Counted from the stretch's first letter, positions 10,796 to 19,591 are shown. The stretch: 64,000 nucleotides of DNA from Peristeroidobacter soli (GCF_004138485.1 NZ_ML142848.1:310001-374000); one strand, 5' to 3'. Program-made: numbers and translations. The notes: generated by a model from the letters alone, not told the origin.

Positions 10796-12568
10796 TTAGT
10801 AACCGCTACCCTTAGTGATCGGCGCCGCTTGAGCCTGCGAAGGCGCCGGCGCCGCGGGCACGCCGAGGTTGTCGCCCTCTTCGCCGTACCAGGTCCGGAA
10901 CTCGGCGAAGCCAGGCAGCTCCGAGAACGATTGGACCGATGCTTTGTCGATGACCACATGGATCAGCGCGGGCTTGCCGGACTCCAACGCTCGCGTCACC
11001 GCGGGCCCGATGTCCTCAGCCTTCTCGACGTATTCACCGTGAGCACCGAAGCTCTCGGCGGTCTTGTCGAGACGAACCTGTGTGTTCCACTTCGCTTCAG
11101 TCGCCGTGCAATCCGGGCCGAAGTTCGCTTTGTACGAAGCGACCTCGATGCCCCAGGCGTAGTCGACCGCCACGATACAAATGACGGGCAGATTCTTACG
11201 AACCGCCGTCTCGAGTTCGGAAATATGGAACAGGATGGACGAGTCGCCGGTCAGCAGCACCACTCGACGCGAGTTGCCGACCGCAACCTGCGCACCGATC
11301 GCGTACGGCAGTCCCGGACCGACGGCGCCGTAGTTCGAATTCCACATCAGATCGCGAGGCGGGTTGTGCATCAGGGCGCCGAAATACATGCTCGATGCGC
11401 CACCATCGCGAACGATCACGGCGTCCTTCGGCAGCACACGGGTCGACTCCACCGCGAGACGAGCCCCATGAATCGGGGTCGATGTGGTGGAGACGGAATC
11501 GAACAGTTGCTTCTGCTGAGCCGCGTGAGCCTTGCTCCAGCCCGGCAATTCTTCGGGCGCCTTGCGCTCGGTCTTGAGCGCCGCGCTCAGCTGAGGAACG
11601 ACATCGCGCAGATCGCCGACCAGCGGCACATCGATCGGACGGTTGACGCCGATGGCGGTGGGATCGCGCTCGATATAAATCCACTGACGCTCGACGTTGC
11701 CCTTGCTCCAGTGCCGGCCGCGACCGTAGTGCAGCGGCTCGCCAAGCTCGGTGCCGATGGCGACCACGGCATCGGACTTCGCGACGATTTCGGAAGCGAC
11801 CGCCGAACCGTACGGGAAGGTGCGATCGTCCAGCCCTTCGATGACCGCCTGGCCGCCGGTCGTCTGAATCACCGGGCAAGCCAGCTTGCGCGCCAGCTCC
11901 GCCACTTCGCGATGCGCACGTGACACGAACGCGCCCTGACCGACCAACAGGATGGGATGGCTCGCGCGCTTCAACGCAGCGACGGCATCGTTGATCGCAT
12001 CGTCGCTCGCGCGCTGATGCACGAGGCGATAACGATGCGGCGCCGGCGCGGGCGGCAACGTGAGATCCGCCTGCATGACACTCAACGGCAACTCGATATA
12101 CACAGGACCCGGCACGCCGCTCAGTGCGCGACGAAAGGCCTCGTGCACGATTTCATCGACCTGCTCGGGATATTCGATGATGCCCACATACTTCATCGCG
12201 CCTTCGAACAGCTTCGGCTGACTCAGGTACTGCATCTTGCCCCGGCGCACGCGCTGCTCGTACAGCCTGTGACGCTGCCCCATGACGAAGATCGCCGGCA
12301 CGTTCTCCTTGGCCAGATAGATCGCGCCCGCCGCCATGTTGGCGACGCCGGGACCTTTGTTGACACCGAGCACGGCCGGTTTGCCGGTCAGTCGATACAC
12401 GCCGTCGGCCATCAACGCGCCGGCCTGTTCGTGATGAGGGGCGATCACTTTCATGCCGCGCGCTTCGGCCGTCATGAACATGCCGAACAGGCCCGGATCG
12501 GGAATGCCGAAGATCGTGTCGACGTCCTCGGCCTGAATCAGCTCAACGATGCGCTCATGAATTTTCAC
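10796..12568 (-). CDS. thiamine diphosphate-dependent enzyme, acetolactate synthase-like
   Basis: 590 residues with GTG start and an AGGAG 10 bases upstream. Three domains are visible: N-terminal Pyr domain with catalytic Glu47 in APHHEQAG, a central Rossmann-like domain (HPILLVGQGAFVS), and a C-terminal PP domain. The ThDP/Mg motif reads GDSSILFHISELE and ends VAVDYAWG, where most relatives have GDG and NN. The C-terminal tail is Pro/Ala/Gln-rich. The family includes acetolactate synthase, benzoylformate decarboxylase and oxalyl-CoA decarboxylase. The reaction is probably decarboxylation or carboligation of a 2-oxo acid, but the substrate is unassigned. Confidence 0.88.
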   Translation of the reverse strand: MKIHERIVELIQAEDVDTIFGIPDPGLFGMFMTAEARGMKVIAPHHEQAGALMADGVYRLTGKPAVLGVNKGPGVANMAAGAIYLAKENVPAIFVMGQRHRLYEQRVRRGKMQYLSQPKLFEGAMKYVGIIEYPEQVDEIVHEAFRRALSGVPGPVYIELPLSVMQADLTLPPAPAPHRYRLVHQRASDDAINDAVAALKRASHPILLVGQGAFVSRAHREVAELARKLACPVIQTTGGQAVIEGLDDRTFPYGSAVASEIVAKSDAVVAIGTELGEPLHYGRGRHWSKGNVERQWIYIERDPTAIGVNRPIDVPLVGDLRDVVPQLSAALKTERKAPEELPGWSKAHAAQQKQLFDSVSTTSTPIHGARLAVESTRVLPKDAVIVRDGGASSMYFGALMHNPPRDLMWNSNYGAVGPGLPYAIGAQVAVGNSRRVVLLTGDSSILFHISELETAVRKNLPVICIVAVDYAWGIEVASYKANFGPDCTATEAKWNTQVRLDKTAESFGAHGEYVEKAEDIGPAVTRALESGKPALIHVVIDKASVQSFSELPGFAEFRTWYGEEGDNLGVPAAPAPSQAQAAPITKGSGY

Positions 12569-12613
12569 GTCGACGATGCTCCTGTGGGGACCTGCCTATG
12601 ATGGCCGAACCGC

Positions 12614-12634
12614 GCAAAGTGTCAACAGTTTACA
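12614..12634. promoter_or_regulatory. candidate operator, copy 2, overlapping a TTGACA hexamer
   Basis: On the minus strand this reads TGTAAACTGTTGACACTTTG, nearly identical to the 9299-9319 element. The embedded TTGACA could be the -35 box of the ThDP-enzyme gene, with CATCAT 16 bases downstream as a weak -10, so a bound regulator would block RNA polymerase. It lies 46 bases upstream of the ThDP gene's GTG. Confidence 0.6.
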
Positions 12635-12652
12635 CATTACGATTTTTGACCG

Positions 12653-12955
12653 TCAGGCGCCGGGCAGATTGATCTGGCCGTCGATCAGCAGCGTCCGGTA
12701 ATCCGCCGCTTTGAGCCGATGCGCCACCGCCGCCTGGTACTCATCGCTGCGATACCAGGCGCGCGCATCCTCCATCGATGGGAAACTCAAGATGACCGCG
12801 GTCTCGGCGGGCGGTCCCTCGAGCACTTCGAACTCGCTGTTCTTGGCCACGAAGCTCGCCTTCTGCGCCGGCGCCAGAGGCGCCAGCTTGAAGTACTGCT
12901 CGAAATGTTTGGGCTCGACGGTCTTGTTACGAATGATGACGACGTACGCGGTCAT
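12653..12955 (-). CDS. DUF1330 family protein
   Basis: 100 residues from MTAYVVIIRNKTVEP; the longer open frame overlaps the receptor gene and is not used. The sequence has the DUF1330 ferredoxin-like (dimeric alpha/beta barrel) pattern: an N-terminal strand, a stretch like FEVLEGPPAETAVILSFPS, and AWYRSDEYQAAVAHR. Function is uncharacterised for most members; some relatives of this fold are small monooxygenases or isomerases. It is located between the second TBDR and the ThDP enzyme and may be cotranscribed with the receptor. Confidence 0.88.
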   Translation of the reverse strand: MTAYVVIIRNKTVEPKHFEQYFKLAPLAPAQKASFVAKNSEFEVLEGPPAETAVILSFPSMEDARAWYRSDEYQAAVAHRLKAADYRTLLIDGQINLPGA

Positions 12956-12977
12956 GATCCAACTCCTCGACTGAAAC

Positions 12978-15398
12978 TCACATCCGGAAAGTGGCGCGCA
13001 ACCAGACTTCACGCCCCCGCTCTGCCACGCACGACGCCTCATCGGAACCCGCGGGTCCCGGCAGCACCGCGCCCGCAACCTGGCCGCCGAAGAACACGCC
13101 GTTCTGCGAATTCGAATTGAAACAATTCGCCGCGGTGATCTTGTCGTTGAGGTTGTTGCCGATCAGCGCCAGCTCCCACTTCTCGCCGGCCTTGAGCGTC
13201 ACGTTGGCACCGGCCTTGACGTAGTCGTCCTGGAAGAAGCCCGGCGCATTGATCAGATTCAGCGAGTACTTCGAGGAGAAGCTCGCCAGCGTGCCGAAGC
13301 TGAGCCGCAAGGTATCGCCGACCGGCATCTCATAATCGAAGCCCAGCGATCCCATCCACTCCGGCGCGCGCACCAGCGGCTCGCCTTCCAGATCCTGCGA
13401 GGTGTAGCGGCCAGTCGCCGGATTGAGCAGTTGATCGCAGCCCTGACCGATGGTCTGGCCGTTGCCGCAAGGCGCATTGGGGAATGAGGTATAACGCGCG
13501 CGGTTGTAGTTCAACGCGGCCTGCACGCTGAACCCAGGGATGCTGAAAGGCGCGAAGGTCGCGTCCATGTCGACACCATAAACATCGGCCGACGCCGCGT
13601 TGAGCGTGCGCAGGATCAACGCACCGGTCACACCGGAAATTTCGTTGGCGCCGACTTGCAGGTTCGAATACTTGTAGTAGTAGGCAGCGGCATTGAACGA
13701 GAGCTGGCGATCGAGCAGCCGGCTCTTCAAACCCACTTCACCGCCCTTCACCTTCTCGTCGTCGAACGAGCCGGCCGTGGTCGGAGTCAGGAAGATGACA
13801 CCGTTGAACGAACCCGACTTGAAGCCGGTCTTGTAAGCGGCGAACAGGGTGAGATCGTCGGTCGCCGAGTAGGTCAAGGTCACTTCCGGCGAAACGTTGG
13901 TCGCTTCGATCTCCGGATCCAGCAGCACCGACTTGCCAACCGGACCGTTGGCCGCGTTGTAGTTGTACTGCTCATGCGAGCGCTTCTCACGCGTCCAGCG
14001 CGCACCCGGTGCGAGCTCCAGGTCCGGCGCGATCTTCCAAACCACCTGACCGAAGAACGAAATCGAGTCGATGTCGATGTGGTGAGCGAAATCGTTCAGC
14101 GTGTCGGCGAGGCCGAGGACCGTGTTGCCTCTCAGACGCACGGCCGTCTTCTGCATGCCGTCCTGATAGAAACCGCCCAACGTGAAATTGATCGGGCCGT
14201 CGTAGTCCGACGCGAGCCGGAATTCCTGCGTCAACTGGTCGCTGTCGAAGTCGCTGTCCGAGACCAGCGCGGATGCGCCGCCGATCACGCTGGCGAGATA
14301 CAGATATTCCTGATTCAGCCAGTAGTAGCCGGTCAACGACGTAAGCGTCAGGCCGTTACCGAAGTTGATGTTCTGCTCCAGCGATGTGAGCAACTGCTTC
14401 TGTGTGTTGAACGGCTTGCCGCCGTTGCGCAGACCGGTGAACACCGCGGGGTCCGGCCAGGCAACACGAATGCTCCGATTGATCTTGCAGTCGTCACCGG
14501 CGATGAAGGAGATGTTGCGCGGAGCAACGCCACCCGTGCCGTCGGGGCAGTAGCCCAACTCATTCGCCGGCCAGGTGCCCTGCATGTCGGTGTACTGATA
14601 GCTGGTCTTCAGCTTCGCGCTGTAGGGCCCATCGGGAGTGAACAGCGCCGTACCGCGAACGATCACATCTTCCGTCGGCGTGACGCGTCGATCGGTGGGG
14701 TTGATGCTCGCCAGTCCGGGAATCACTTCCGCGTCGTTGCGGAAATAGCCGGCCTGATCCGAGTAGCGCGCCGCGAGCCTGAGCTTCACCGAATCGGAGA
14801 CCGGACCGGAGATCATCGCCTCGGCGATCTTTTCCTCCGCTTCGTACTCATAGCCGACGCGAGCGCTGGATTCGAACGTGTCGGTGGGATCGACGCTGCG
14901 CAGGGAGATCACGCCGGCCGGGCTGTTCTTACCGTAGAACAGCGCCTGCGGACCTTTCATCACTTCGACCTGCGCGACGTCGAACATGCCGATGCCGTAC
15001 GCGAGACCCTGCGTCAGCTGCAGGCCGTCGACGTTGAGCGAGATCGAGTTGTCGACCGTCGCATTGTTCGCAGTGGTGCCGATGCCGCGGATCGACACCT
15101 GCAATCCATTCGCCGCCAACGATGTGCCGATCAGCAGGCCCGGCACGCGCTGAGCGACCGTGTACAAATCGTCGGTCGCGTGTTGTTCGAGCGATTCCTG
15201 AGTGATCGCCGTCATCACCACCGGCACCTTCAGAATCGATTCGTTCTTCTTGCGAGCCGTGACGATGATGCTTTCGAGCGTTTCGCCCGTCTGCGTGGCT
15301 GCTGCATCGGACGAGGTCGTTTGCGCCTGAGCGGCGGCCACGCCGCCCGTGGCGAGGCAGCCACACACCAGATGCGTAACGAGTTTGCGTGTTCTCAT
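12978..15398 (-). CDS. TonB-dependent receptor (no STN domain)
   Basis: 806 residues from MRTRKLVTHLVCGCLATGG, with a signal peptide ending near AAAQAQ. The plug domain has the IIVTARKKNESI and VSIRGIGTTA segments; the barrel ends REVWLRATFRM with a terminal aromatic one residue in. It resembles the 6803-9172 receptor in plug and barrel layout (both have MKGPQALFYGKNSPAGVISLRS-like stretches), so the two are paralogues probably serving related substrates. The ATG follows a strong GGGGGAG site. The AACTGTCAACAGTT palindrome lies 22 bases upstream, placing it under the same inferred regulator. Confidence 0.93.
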   Translation of the reverse strand: MRTRKLVTHLVCGCLATGGVAAAQAQTTSSDAAATQTGETLESIIVTARKKNESILKVPVVMTAITQESLEQHATDDLYTVAQRVPGLLIGTSLAANGLQVSIRGIGTTANNATVDNSISLNVDGLQLTQGLAYGIGMFDVAQVEVMKGPQALFYGKNSPAGVISLRSVDPTDTFESSARVGYEYEAEEKIAEAMISGPVSDSVKLRLAARYSDQAGYFRNDAEVIPGLASINPTDRRVTPTEDVIVRGTALFTPDGPYSAKLKTSYQYTDMQGTWPANELGYCPDGTGGVAPRNISFIAGDDCKINRSIRVAWPDPAVFTGLRNGGKPFNTQKQLLTSLEQNINFGNGLTLTSLTGYYWLNQEYLYLASVIGGASALVSDSDFDSDQLTQEFRLASDYDGPINFTLGGFYQDGMQKTAVRLRGNTVLGLADTLNDFAHHIDIDSISFFGQVVWKIAPDLELAPGARWTREKRSHEQYNYNAANGPVGKSVLLDPEIEATNVSPEVTLTYSATDDLTLFAAYKTGFKSGSFNGVIFLTPTTAGSFDDEKVKGGEVGLKSRLLDRQLSFNAAAYYYKYSNLQVGANEISGVTGALILRTLNAASADVYGVDMDATFAPFSIPGFSVQAALNYNRARYTSFPNAPCGNGQTIGQGCDQLLNPATGRYTSQDLEGEPLVRAPEWMGSLGFDYEMPVGDTLRLSFGTLASFSSKYSLNLINAPGFFQDDYVKAGANVTLKAGEKWELALIGNNLNDKITAANCFNSNSQNGVFFGGQVAGAVLPGPAGSDEASCVAERGREVWLRATFRM

Positions 15399-15419
15399 GA
15401 TCTCCCCCGGAAGATTGTC

Positions 15420-15433
15420 AACTGTCAACAGTT
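15420..15433. promoter_or_regulatory. candidate operator, copy 3 (AACTGTCAACAGTT)
   Basis: Exact inverted half-sites AACTGT/ACAGTT separated by two bases, sharing 13 of 14 positions with copy 2. It sits only 22 bases before the receptor ATG and overlaps the stop codon of the AraC-type gene, so it lies at or just downstream of any promoter. Confidence 0.55.
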
Positions 15434-15970
15434 ACCGTTAAATGCAAGCCTTGCGTCGTGCCGGTTCAATCCGTTGCGCAACTCCCTTGGCGACGCCAGA
15501 AACCAGCGCACACAGCTGCGCGACAGCACCGATGCTTCGGAGTACCCGAGCATCTCGGTCACGCGCATCAGCGGAATATCCGGCTGCTGCAGATAGCGCA
15601 GCGCCATGTCCCGACGCACCGAATCCCGCAGCGTTTCGAACGACTCCCCTTCCTGCCGCAACTTCCGCTGCAAGGTGCGGCGATGAAGGCGCAGAGCCGC
15701 CGCGAGCGACTCCTGCGTGCACTCCCCTTCGACGAGCAGCCGCGCGATGTGAATTCGCGCGGGCAGGGTCAACGGCGTCAGCCCCCTGCGGAAACGACGG
15801 TCGATGAAAATCGTGGCCATTTCATGGAGCTGCCGCGAGGAAACATGTTCCGCACCGGGCTCCACACCCGCGGCGTCACGAAGCCCACGGGGATCTCCGC
15901 CCAGACGCGTGACGATCTCGTCGAAGCCGCGCAGCGAATCGTTGGGCACCAGCGTGGAATCCTGCGTCAC
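15425..15970 (-). CDS. short AraC-type regulator, apparently lacking most of its sensor domain
   Basis: 181 residues with GTG start. The C-terminal half is a normal AraC double HTH (QESLAAALRLHRRTLQRKLRQEG, then the second HTH ending ASPRELR). Full-length members with an arabinose-binding-like N-terminal domain (PF12625) have about 340 residues. Here the start of that domain (GGDPRGLRDAAGVEPG) joins almost directly to its end (LTPLTLPARIHIARLLVEGE), as if about 150 residues were deleted in frame. The second HTH is also atypical (LSRSCVRWFLAS instead of FSRAFKRWFG-like). It may be a remnant or a ligand-independent form. Confidence 0.75.
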   Translation of the reverse strand: MTQDSTLVPNDSLRGFDEIVTRLGGDPRGLRDAAGVEPGAEHVSSRQLHEMATIFIDRRFRRGLTPLTLPARIHIARLLVEGECTQESLAAALRLHRRTLQRKLRQEGESFETLRDSVRRDMALRYLQQPDIPLMRVTEMLGYSEASVLSRSCVRWFLASPRELRNGLNRHDARLAFNGNC

Positions 15971-15982
15971 GTTGCAACCCTC

Positions 15983-16903
15983 TCACGCCACCAGTCGCAA
16001 GCCGGGCCTGGGCCACTGCGCTTCGAACAGCTGACCGTAGCCCGACAGCGTGATGTAGGCCGTGCGCATGCTCGGGCCGCCAAAACAAATGTTGGTGCAA
16101 TACCCTTCCGGCGCCTCGTAGAACTCGATGAGCTCGCCCGCCGGCGAGAACACGCTGATGCCACCGCGCACCAGCGTTGCGACACAGATATTGCCGCTCG
16201 CTTCCACCGCCAGCGAATCGAAACGTTGATAGCCTGGCAGACCCGCGACCAGCTTGCCGCCATTGGGCGATGGAAATGACTGTAACTGCAACTGCCCCGG
16301 CTCGATCACCGGATACGACCACAACCGACTCGTCTCCGTCTCCGCGACGTACAGCGTTCGCTCGTCCGGCGACAGGCCGACGCCGTTGGGTGTCAGCAGC
16401 GGGAACGCGGCACGTCGAATGAAACTTCCATCGATGCGCGCGTAGTACAGCGCGCCGAGCATGAGACGGTCGGCGAACTTCTTGCCGAAGTCCGTAAACC
16501 AAAAACCGCCGTGCGAATCGAACACGATGTCGTTGGGGCCGTGCAGCGGCACCCCGTCGCAATGGGTGTAGAGCACCTCGACCTTTCCGGTCGACAGGTT
16601 CACTCGTTGAATGCTGCCGCCTTTGTAATCGGACGCCTCACCTGTCGGTCGAGTGAATCCATCGTCGGTGCGCCAGCTGAATCCGCCGTTGTTACAGACG
16701 TAGCAGTGACCCTCAGGGCCGATGGCCGCACCGTTCGGACCGCCGCCCAATTCCGCGACGACTTTGACTTCACTGCCGGGCAGCCATCGCTTCAAGCAAC
16801 GGCCCGCGATCTCCACGAACAGCACGCTGCCATCCGGCATGGCGATCGGCCCTTCTGGAAATCCCAGACCGGAGGCGACGACACGGCCCTGCAGTTGCGA
16901 CAT
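15983..16903 (-). CDS. SMP-30/gluconolactonase family protein
   Basis: 306 residues forming a six-bladed beta-propeller lactonase. Family marks include FPEGPIAMPDGSVLFVEIAG at the N-terminus with the metal-binding Glu, HGPNDIVFDSHGGFWFTDFG, and GVGLSPDERTLYVAET. These enzymes hydrolyse lactones or related esters with a divalent metal. It starts the CoA-ester region and is followed downstream by the AraC-type gene 12 bases away. An ACATATATATGT palindrome lies just upstream. Natural substrate not determinable. Confidence 0.9.
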   Translation of the reverse strand: MSQLQGRVVASGLGFPEGPIAMPDGSVLFVEIAGRCLKRWLPGSEVKVVAELGGGPNGAAIGPEGHCYVCNNGGFSWRTDDGFTRPTGEASDYKGGSIQRVNLSTGKVEVLYTHCDGVPLHGPNDIVFDSHGGFWFTDFGKKFADRLMLGALYYARIDGSFIRRAAFPLLTPNGVGLSPDERTLYVAETETSRLWSYPVIEPGQLQLQSFPSPNGGKLVAGLPGYQRFDSLAVEASGNICVATLVRGGISVFSPAGELIEFYEAPEGYCTNICFGGPSMRTAYITLSGYGQLFEAQWPRPGLRLVA

Positions 16904-16925
16904 TACTCATTCCCCCGGACGGCAC

Positions 16926-16937
16926 ACATATATATGT
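16926..16937. promoter_or_regulatory. ACATATATATGT palindrome between two genes
   Basis: A 12-base perfect palindrome in the 43-base gap between the beta-hydroxyacid dehydrogenase gene and the SMP-30 gene, both minus strand. In such GC-rich DNA an AT-only core stands out. It may be an operator or part of a promoter for the SMP-30 gene, whose ATG is 22 bases away. Confidence 0.35.
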
Positions 16938-16946
16938 AGGGCTGGC

Positions 16947-17864
16947 TCAGTCCTGGCCGCCGCCGGGCAGCTCGATATTCCGATCCACGATTTCGATCAC
17001 TGCCGGGAAGTAGCGCCCCGACCAGCCGTTGGTCGCCGTCGCCGCGTAGTAGCGTTGCGCGAGCTGCGTGGCATGCGCCGAAACCCCCACCTGCTCCGCC
17101 AGCTCGAGCACGCAGCTGATGTCTTTCAGCACGTACTCAGGAGAAAACGCTTTGTCCGGGAACTGCCGCGGCAACATCGCTTTGCGCGCGTGATTGCGCA
17201 GGGCGAAGCTGTCACCCGAGCCCTTGGACACAGCTTCGATCAAAACTTCCGGTCGCACGCCACCGCGCGCTCCGACCACCATCATTTCAGCGATGGCAAC
17301 GGTGTTCTCGAACAGCAATGCGTTGTTGACGAGCTTGACGACCTGGCCGCATCCCACGGCGCCACAGTGCGTGACATCGGAGCCCATATAACTCAACAGA
17401 GGTGAGATGCGCGCGAACAGTGCCTCATCGGCACCGACCATGATGCTCAACTCGCCGCGCTGTGCCGCTTCTCTCGTACGAGCCACCGGCGCGTCTGCGA
17501 ATGCGACGCCCATTGATGCCAGACGCTCAGCGACACTACGCGCGCCGGCGACGGTCGTCGTGCTCAAGTCGACAATGATCTTCGGTCGATGCGATCCGCT
17601 GGTCAGCCCTTCCGCACCGAGACACACCTGCTCGACCTGCTTATCGCCCGGCAGCGACAGAAACACGATGTCCGCGCGCCGTGCGATCTCGGTCAGTGTT
17701 TGAGCCCGAGTCGCCTTCGTTCCTTCCAAGCCGGCGAATGCCGACGCGTTCATGTCGAACGCAATCACGTCGCCGGGATGCTTGAGCGCGATGTTTCGAC
17801 ACATCGGCGCGCCCATCACGCCGAGACCGACGAAACCGATCGTCGCAGCTGCTGCAGCGCTCAT
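16947..17864 (-). CDS. NAD(P)-dependent beta-hydroxyacid dehydrogenase (3-hydroxyisobutyrate dehydrogenase-like)
   Basis: 305 residues. N-terminal Rossmann motif IGFVGLGVMGAPMCRN binds NAD(P); the substrate loop DAPVARTREAAQRGEL corresponds to the family's DAPVSGG motif but with an altered tail; the catalytic Lys lies in GCGQVVKLVNN (about residue 173). It oxidises a 3-hydroxy acid to the semialdehyde, or the reverse. The gene ends a unit that includes the SDR (4-base gap) and the HTD2-like dehydratase upstream. Confidence 0.9.
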   Translation of the reverse strand: MSAAAAATIGFVGLGVMGAPMCRNIALKHPGDVIAFDMNASAFAGLEGTKATRAQTLTEIARRADIVFLSLPGDKQVEQVCLGAEGLTSGSHRPKIIVDLSTTTVAGARSVAERLASMGVAFADAPVARTREAAQRGELSIMVGADEALFARISPLLSYMGSDVTHCGAVGCGQVVKLVNNALLFENTVAIAEMMVVGARGGVRPEVLIEAVSKGSGDSFALRNHARKAMLPRQFPDKAFSPEYVLKDISCVLELAEQVGVSAHATQLAQRYYAATATNGWSGRYFPAVIEIVDRNIELPGGGQD

Positions 17865-17867
17865 GGC

Positions 17868-18611
17868 TCAATCCATCCACATGCCGCCGCTGATATCCAG
17901 CGACGTGCCGGTGATCCAGTTGGACGCGGGCGAGCACAGAAACAAGGCAGCTTGCGCGATGTCCTCGGCGTTGCCGTAGCGCCCCAAAGGAACAGTGGCA
18001 TTTGCCGACGGCGCCTGGTTGCTCGTGACATTCGCCCACATCGCGGTTTCAACCGGACCCGGCGCGAGTGTGTTGGCGTACACGCCATGAGGAGCGCCGG
18101 CCTTCGCAATCCAACGCATCATTCCATGGACCGCCGCCTTGGAAGCAACGTACGCAGGACCCGATGCGACACCGCCATTCTTCGCGGCGATCGAGCCGCA
18201 CGCGAGAATCTTGCCGTAGCCCTTCTCACACATGATGGGAAACAACTTGCGAGCCGGGTTCACGACGCCGAGCACATTGACCGACAGCATCGAATTCCAC
18301 TCTTCGTCGGTGCTCTGCGCGAGCGGCGTGCGAGCGATCACGCCGGCACACAGCACGAGAACATCTACCTTGCCGTGACGAGCCAATACGCCGTCGATGA
18401 CTTTGTCCGTATCGGCGCGCGACGTGACGTTGTACTGGCGATACTCGATGCCAGGGCCAATGTCTTCGTGCTCGCTCAGATCGGTGGCGATGACGCTCGC
18501 GCCCGCGGCCCTGAAGGTATTGGCGACTGCGCGCCCCATGCCGCCAGACCCGCCGGTGATCAGAACCACTTGCCCGGCCAGACTCGGCGGTCCGCTCAGA
18601 TGCTGCGCCAT
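17868..18611 (-). CDS. SDR family NAD(P)-dependent oxidoreductase
   Basis: 247-residue classical SDR: TGGSGGMGRAVA cofactor loop, catalytic YVASK with a Ser upstream (ILACGSIAAKNGG), and a C-terminal SGGMW ending. It probably oxidises a hydroxyacyl-CoA or an alcohol intermediate in the CoA pathway encoded around it. It is 3 bases from the downstream dehydrogenase gene and 36 bases from the upstream hotdog dehydratase gene, so the three are likely one transcription unit. Confidence 0.9.
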   Translation of the reverse strand: MAQHLSGPPSLAGQVVLITGGSGGMGRAVANTFRAAGASVIATDLSEHEDIGPGIEYRQYNVTSRADTDKVIDGVLARHGKVDVLVLCAGVIARTPLAQSTDEEWNSMLSVNVLGVVNPARKLFPIMCEKGYGKILACGSIAAKNGGVASGPAYVASKAAVHGMMRWIAKAGAPHGVYANTLAPGPVETAMWANVTSNQAPSANATVPLGRYGNAEDIAQAALFLCSPASNWITGTSLDISGGMWMD

Positions 18612-18647
18612 AACTCTCTACCCCTGAACCTCAAAAAGAGACCCGAG

Positions 18648-19499
18648 CTAAACGAAGCTCGCCTTGGCCGACATCGCCAACTCGCCCTCCGGCCCGCGCG
18701 CCCACAGCGCCAGCGTGCCATCGTCGCTCGCCTGCCCTTCGAGCTGGAAGGCGCGACTGACGAACAGCGGTGCTACCCCTCGAAAATCAAAACCGGCGAG
18801 GCGTCGACCGCCACCATGCTCCACCGCGAACTGCTGTAACAGCGTAGCAGTGAGCGGTCCGTGCACGACCAGGTCCGGATAGCCCTCTTCGTTGCGAGCG
18901 TACGCCTGGTCGTAGTGAATGCGATGACCGTTGAAGGTCAACGCCGAATAGCGGAATAGCAGAGTCGTGTCCGGCATGACACTGCGACTCCACTGCGCCA
19001 CGCCGTCGTAACGCCGCGGTTGAGAGTCCGCACTCGACGTCGTCGCCTCGCGAAAGACGACATCCTGTTCTTCCGAGATGCACACGGTGCCATCGCACGT
19101 GATTGTGTGCTCGAGGGTAACGAACACCAACGAGCCACGCTTGCCGGTCTTGCTCTCGATCTTGAGGATGCGACTGCGCTTCTTCGCTGTCGCGTCGATC
19201 GGCAATGGCGCCAGGTAACGGATGCGACTGCCGGCCCACATGCGACGCGGCTGTTCGATGGGCGGCAAGAAACCGCCGCGTTGAGGATGGCCATCCACGC
19301 CAAGTGCACTGGCACGCGCCGTGGGATTGAAGAACAACCACTGCCAACCGGGCGGAAGTGGCTGTCCAGCATCCAGGACGGATTCGAGATCGAGAGTGGC
19401 GGCCATGGCCCGAGCCACGGACACCGAAATCCGCTCGTCAGTTTCCTGTTCCCGGCCCACCCAGGCTTGCAGATCCGCAGGCACGCATACCCCCGTCAA
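18648..19499 (-). CDS. HTD2-like/FAS1-like hotdog dehydratase (mesaconyl-C4-CoA hydratase type)
   Basis: 283 residues, a two-hotdog protein of the family that includes mesaconyl-C4-CoA hydratase and mitochondrial HTD2. Typical stretches are LPPGWQWLFFNPTAR, HPQRGGFLPPIEQPRRMWAGSRI and, in the C-terminal hotdog, HRIHYDQAYARNEEGYPDLVVHGPL, which holds the hydratase active-site Asp/His pattern. It hydrates or dehydrates a short unsaturated acyl-CoA. Divergent from the CoA-transferase at 19592, with a perfect 20-base palindrome between the two starts. Confidence 0.88.
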   Translation of the reverse strand: MTGVCVPADLQAWVGREQETDERISVSVARAMAATLDLESVLDAGQPLPPGWQWLFFNPTARASALGVDGHPQRGGFLPPIEQPRRMWAGSRIRYLAPLPIDATAKKRSRILKIESKTGKRGSLVFVTLEHTITCDGTVCISEEQDVVFREATTSSADSQPRRYDGVAQWSRSVMPDTTLLFRYSALTFNGHRIHYDQAYARNEEGYPDLVVHGPLTATLLQQFAVEHGGGRRLAGFDFRGVAPLFVSRAFQLEGQASDDGTLALWARGPEGELAMSAKASFV

Positions 19500-19539
19500 T
19501 GAATTCAGGTCTGAGCGCCGAAGCGCTTGCCTGAGAACA

Positions 19540-19559
19540 ATATAGAATGCATTCTATAT
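19540..19559. promoter_or_regulatory. perfect 20-base palindrome, candidate operator
   Basis: ATATAGAATGCATTCTATAT lies midway in the 92-base gap between divergent genes at 19499 (minus) and 19592 (plus). Its 12-base core AGAATGCATTCT recurs before the MaoC-like gene at 20926. The placement fits one dimeric regulator controlling both directions; the GntR protein at 25116-25745 is a candidate. Confidence 0.7.
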
Positions 19560-19591
19560 AAAAGGAACCCCTGCGAGCTAAATAGATCGTC

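Noticed and set aside
13656-15596. 646-codon plus-strand open frame opposite the second TBDR
   Set aside because: Mirror frame of the receptor, with no homology or start signal.
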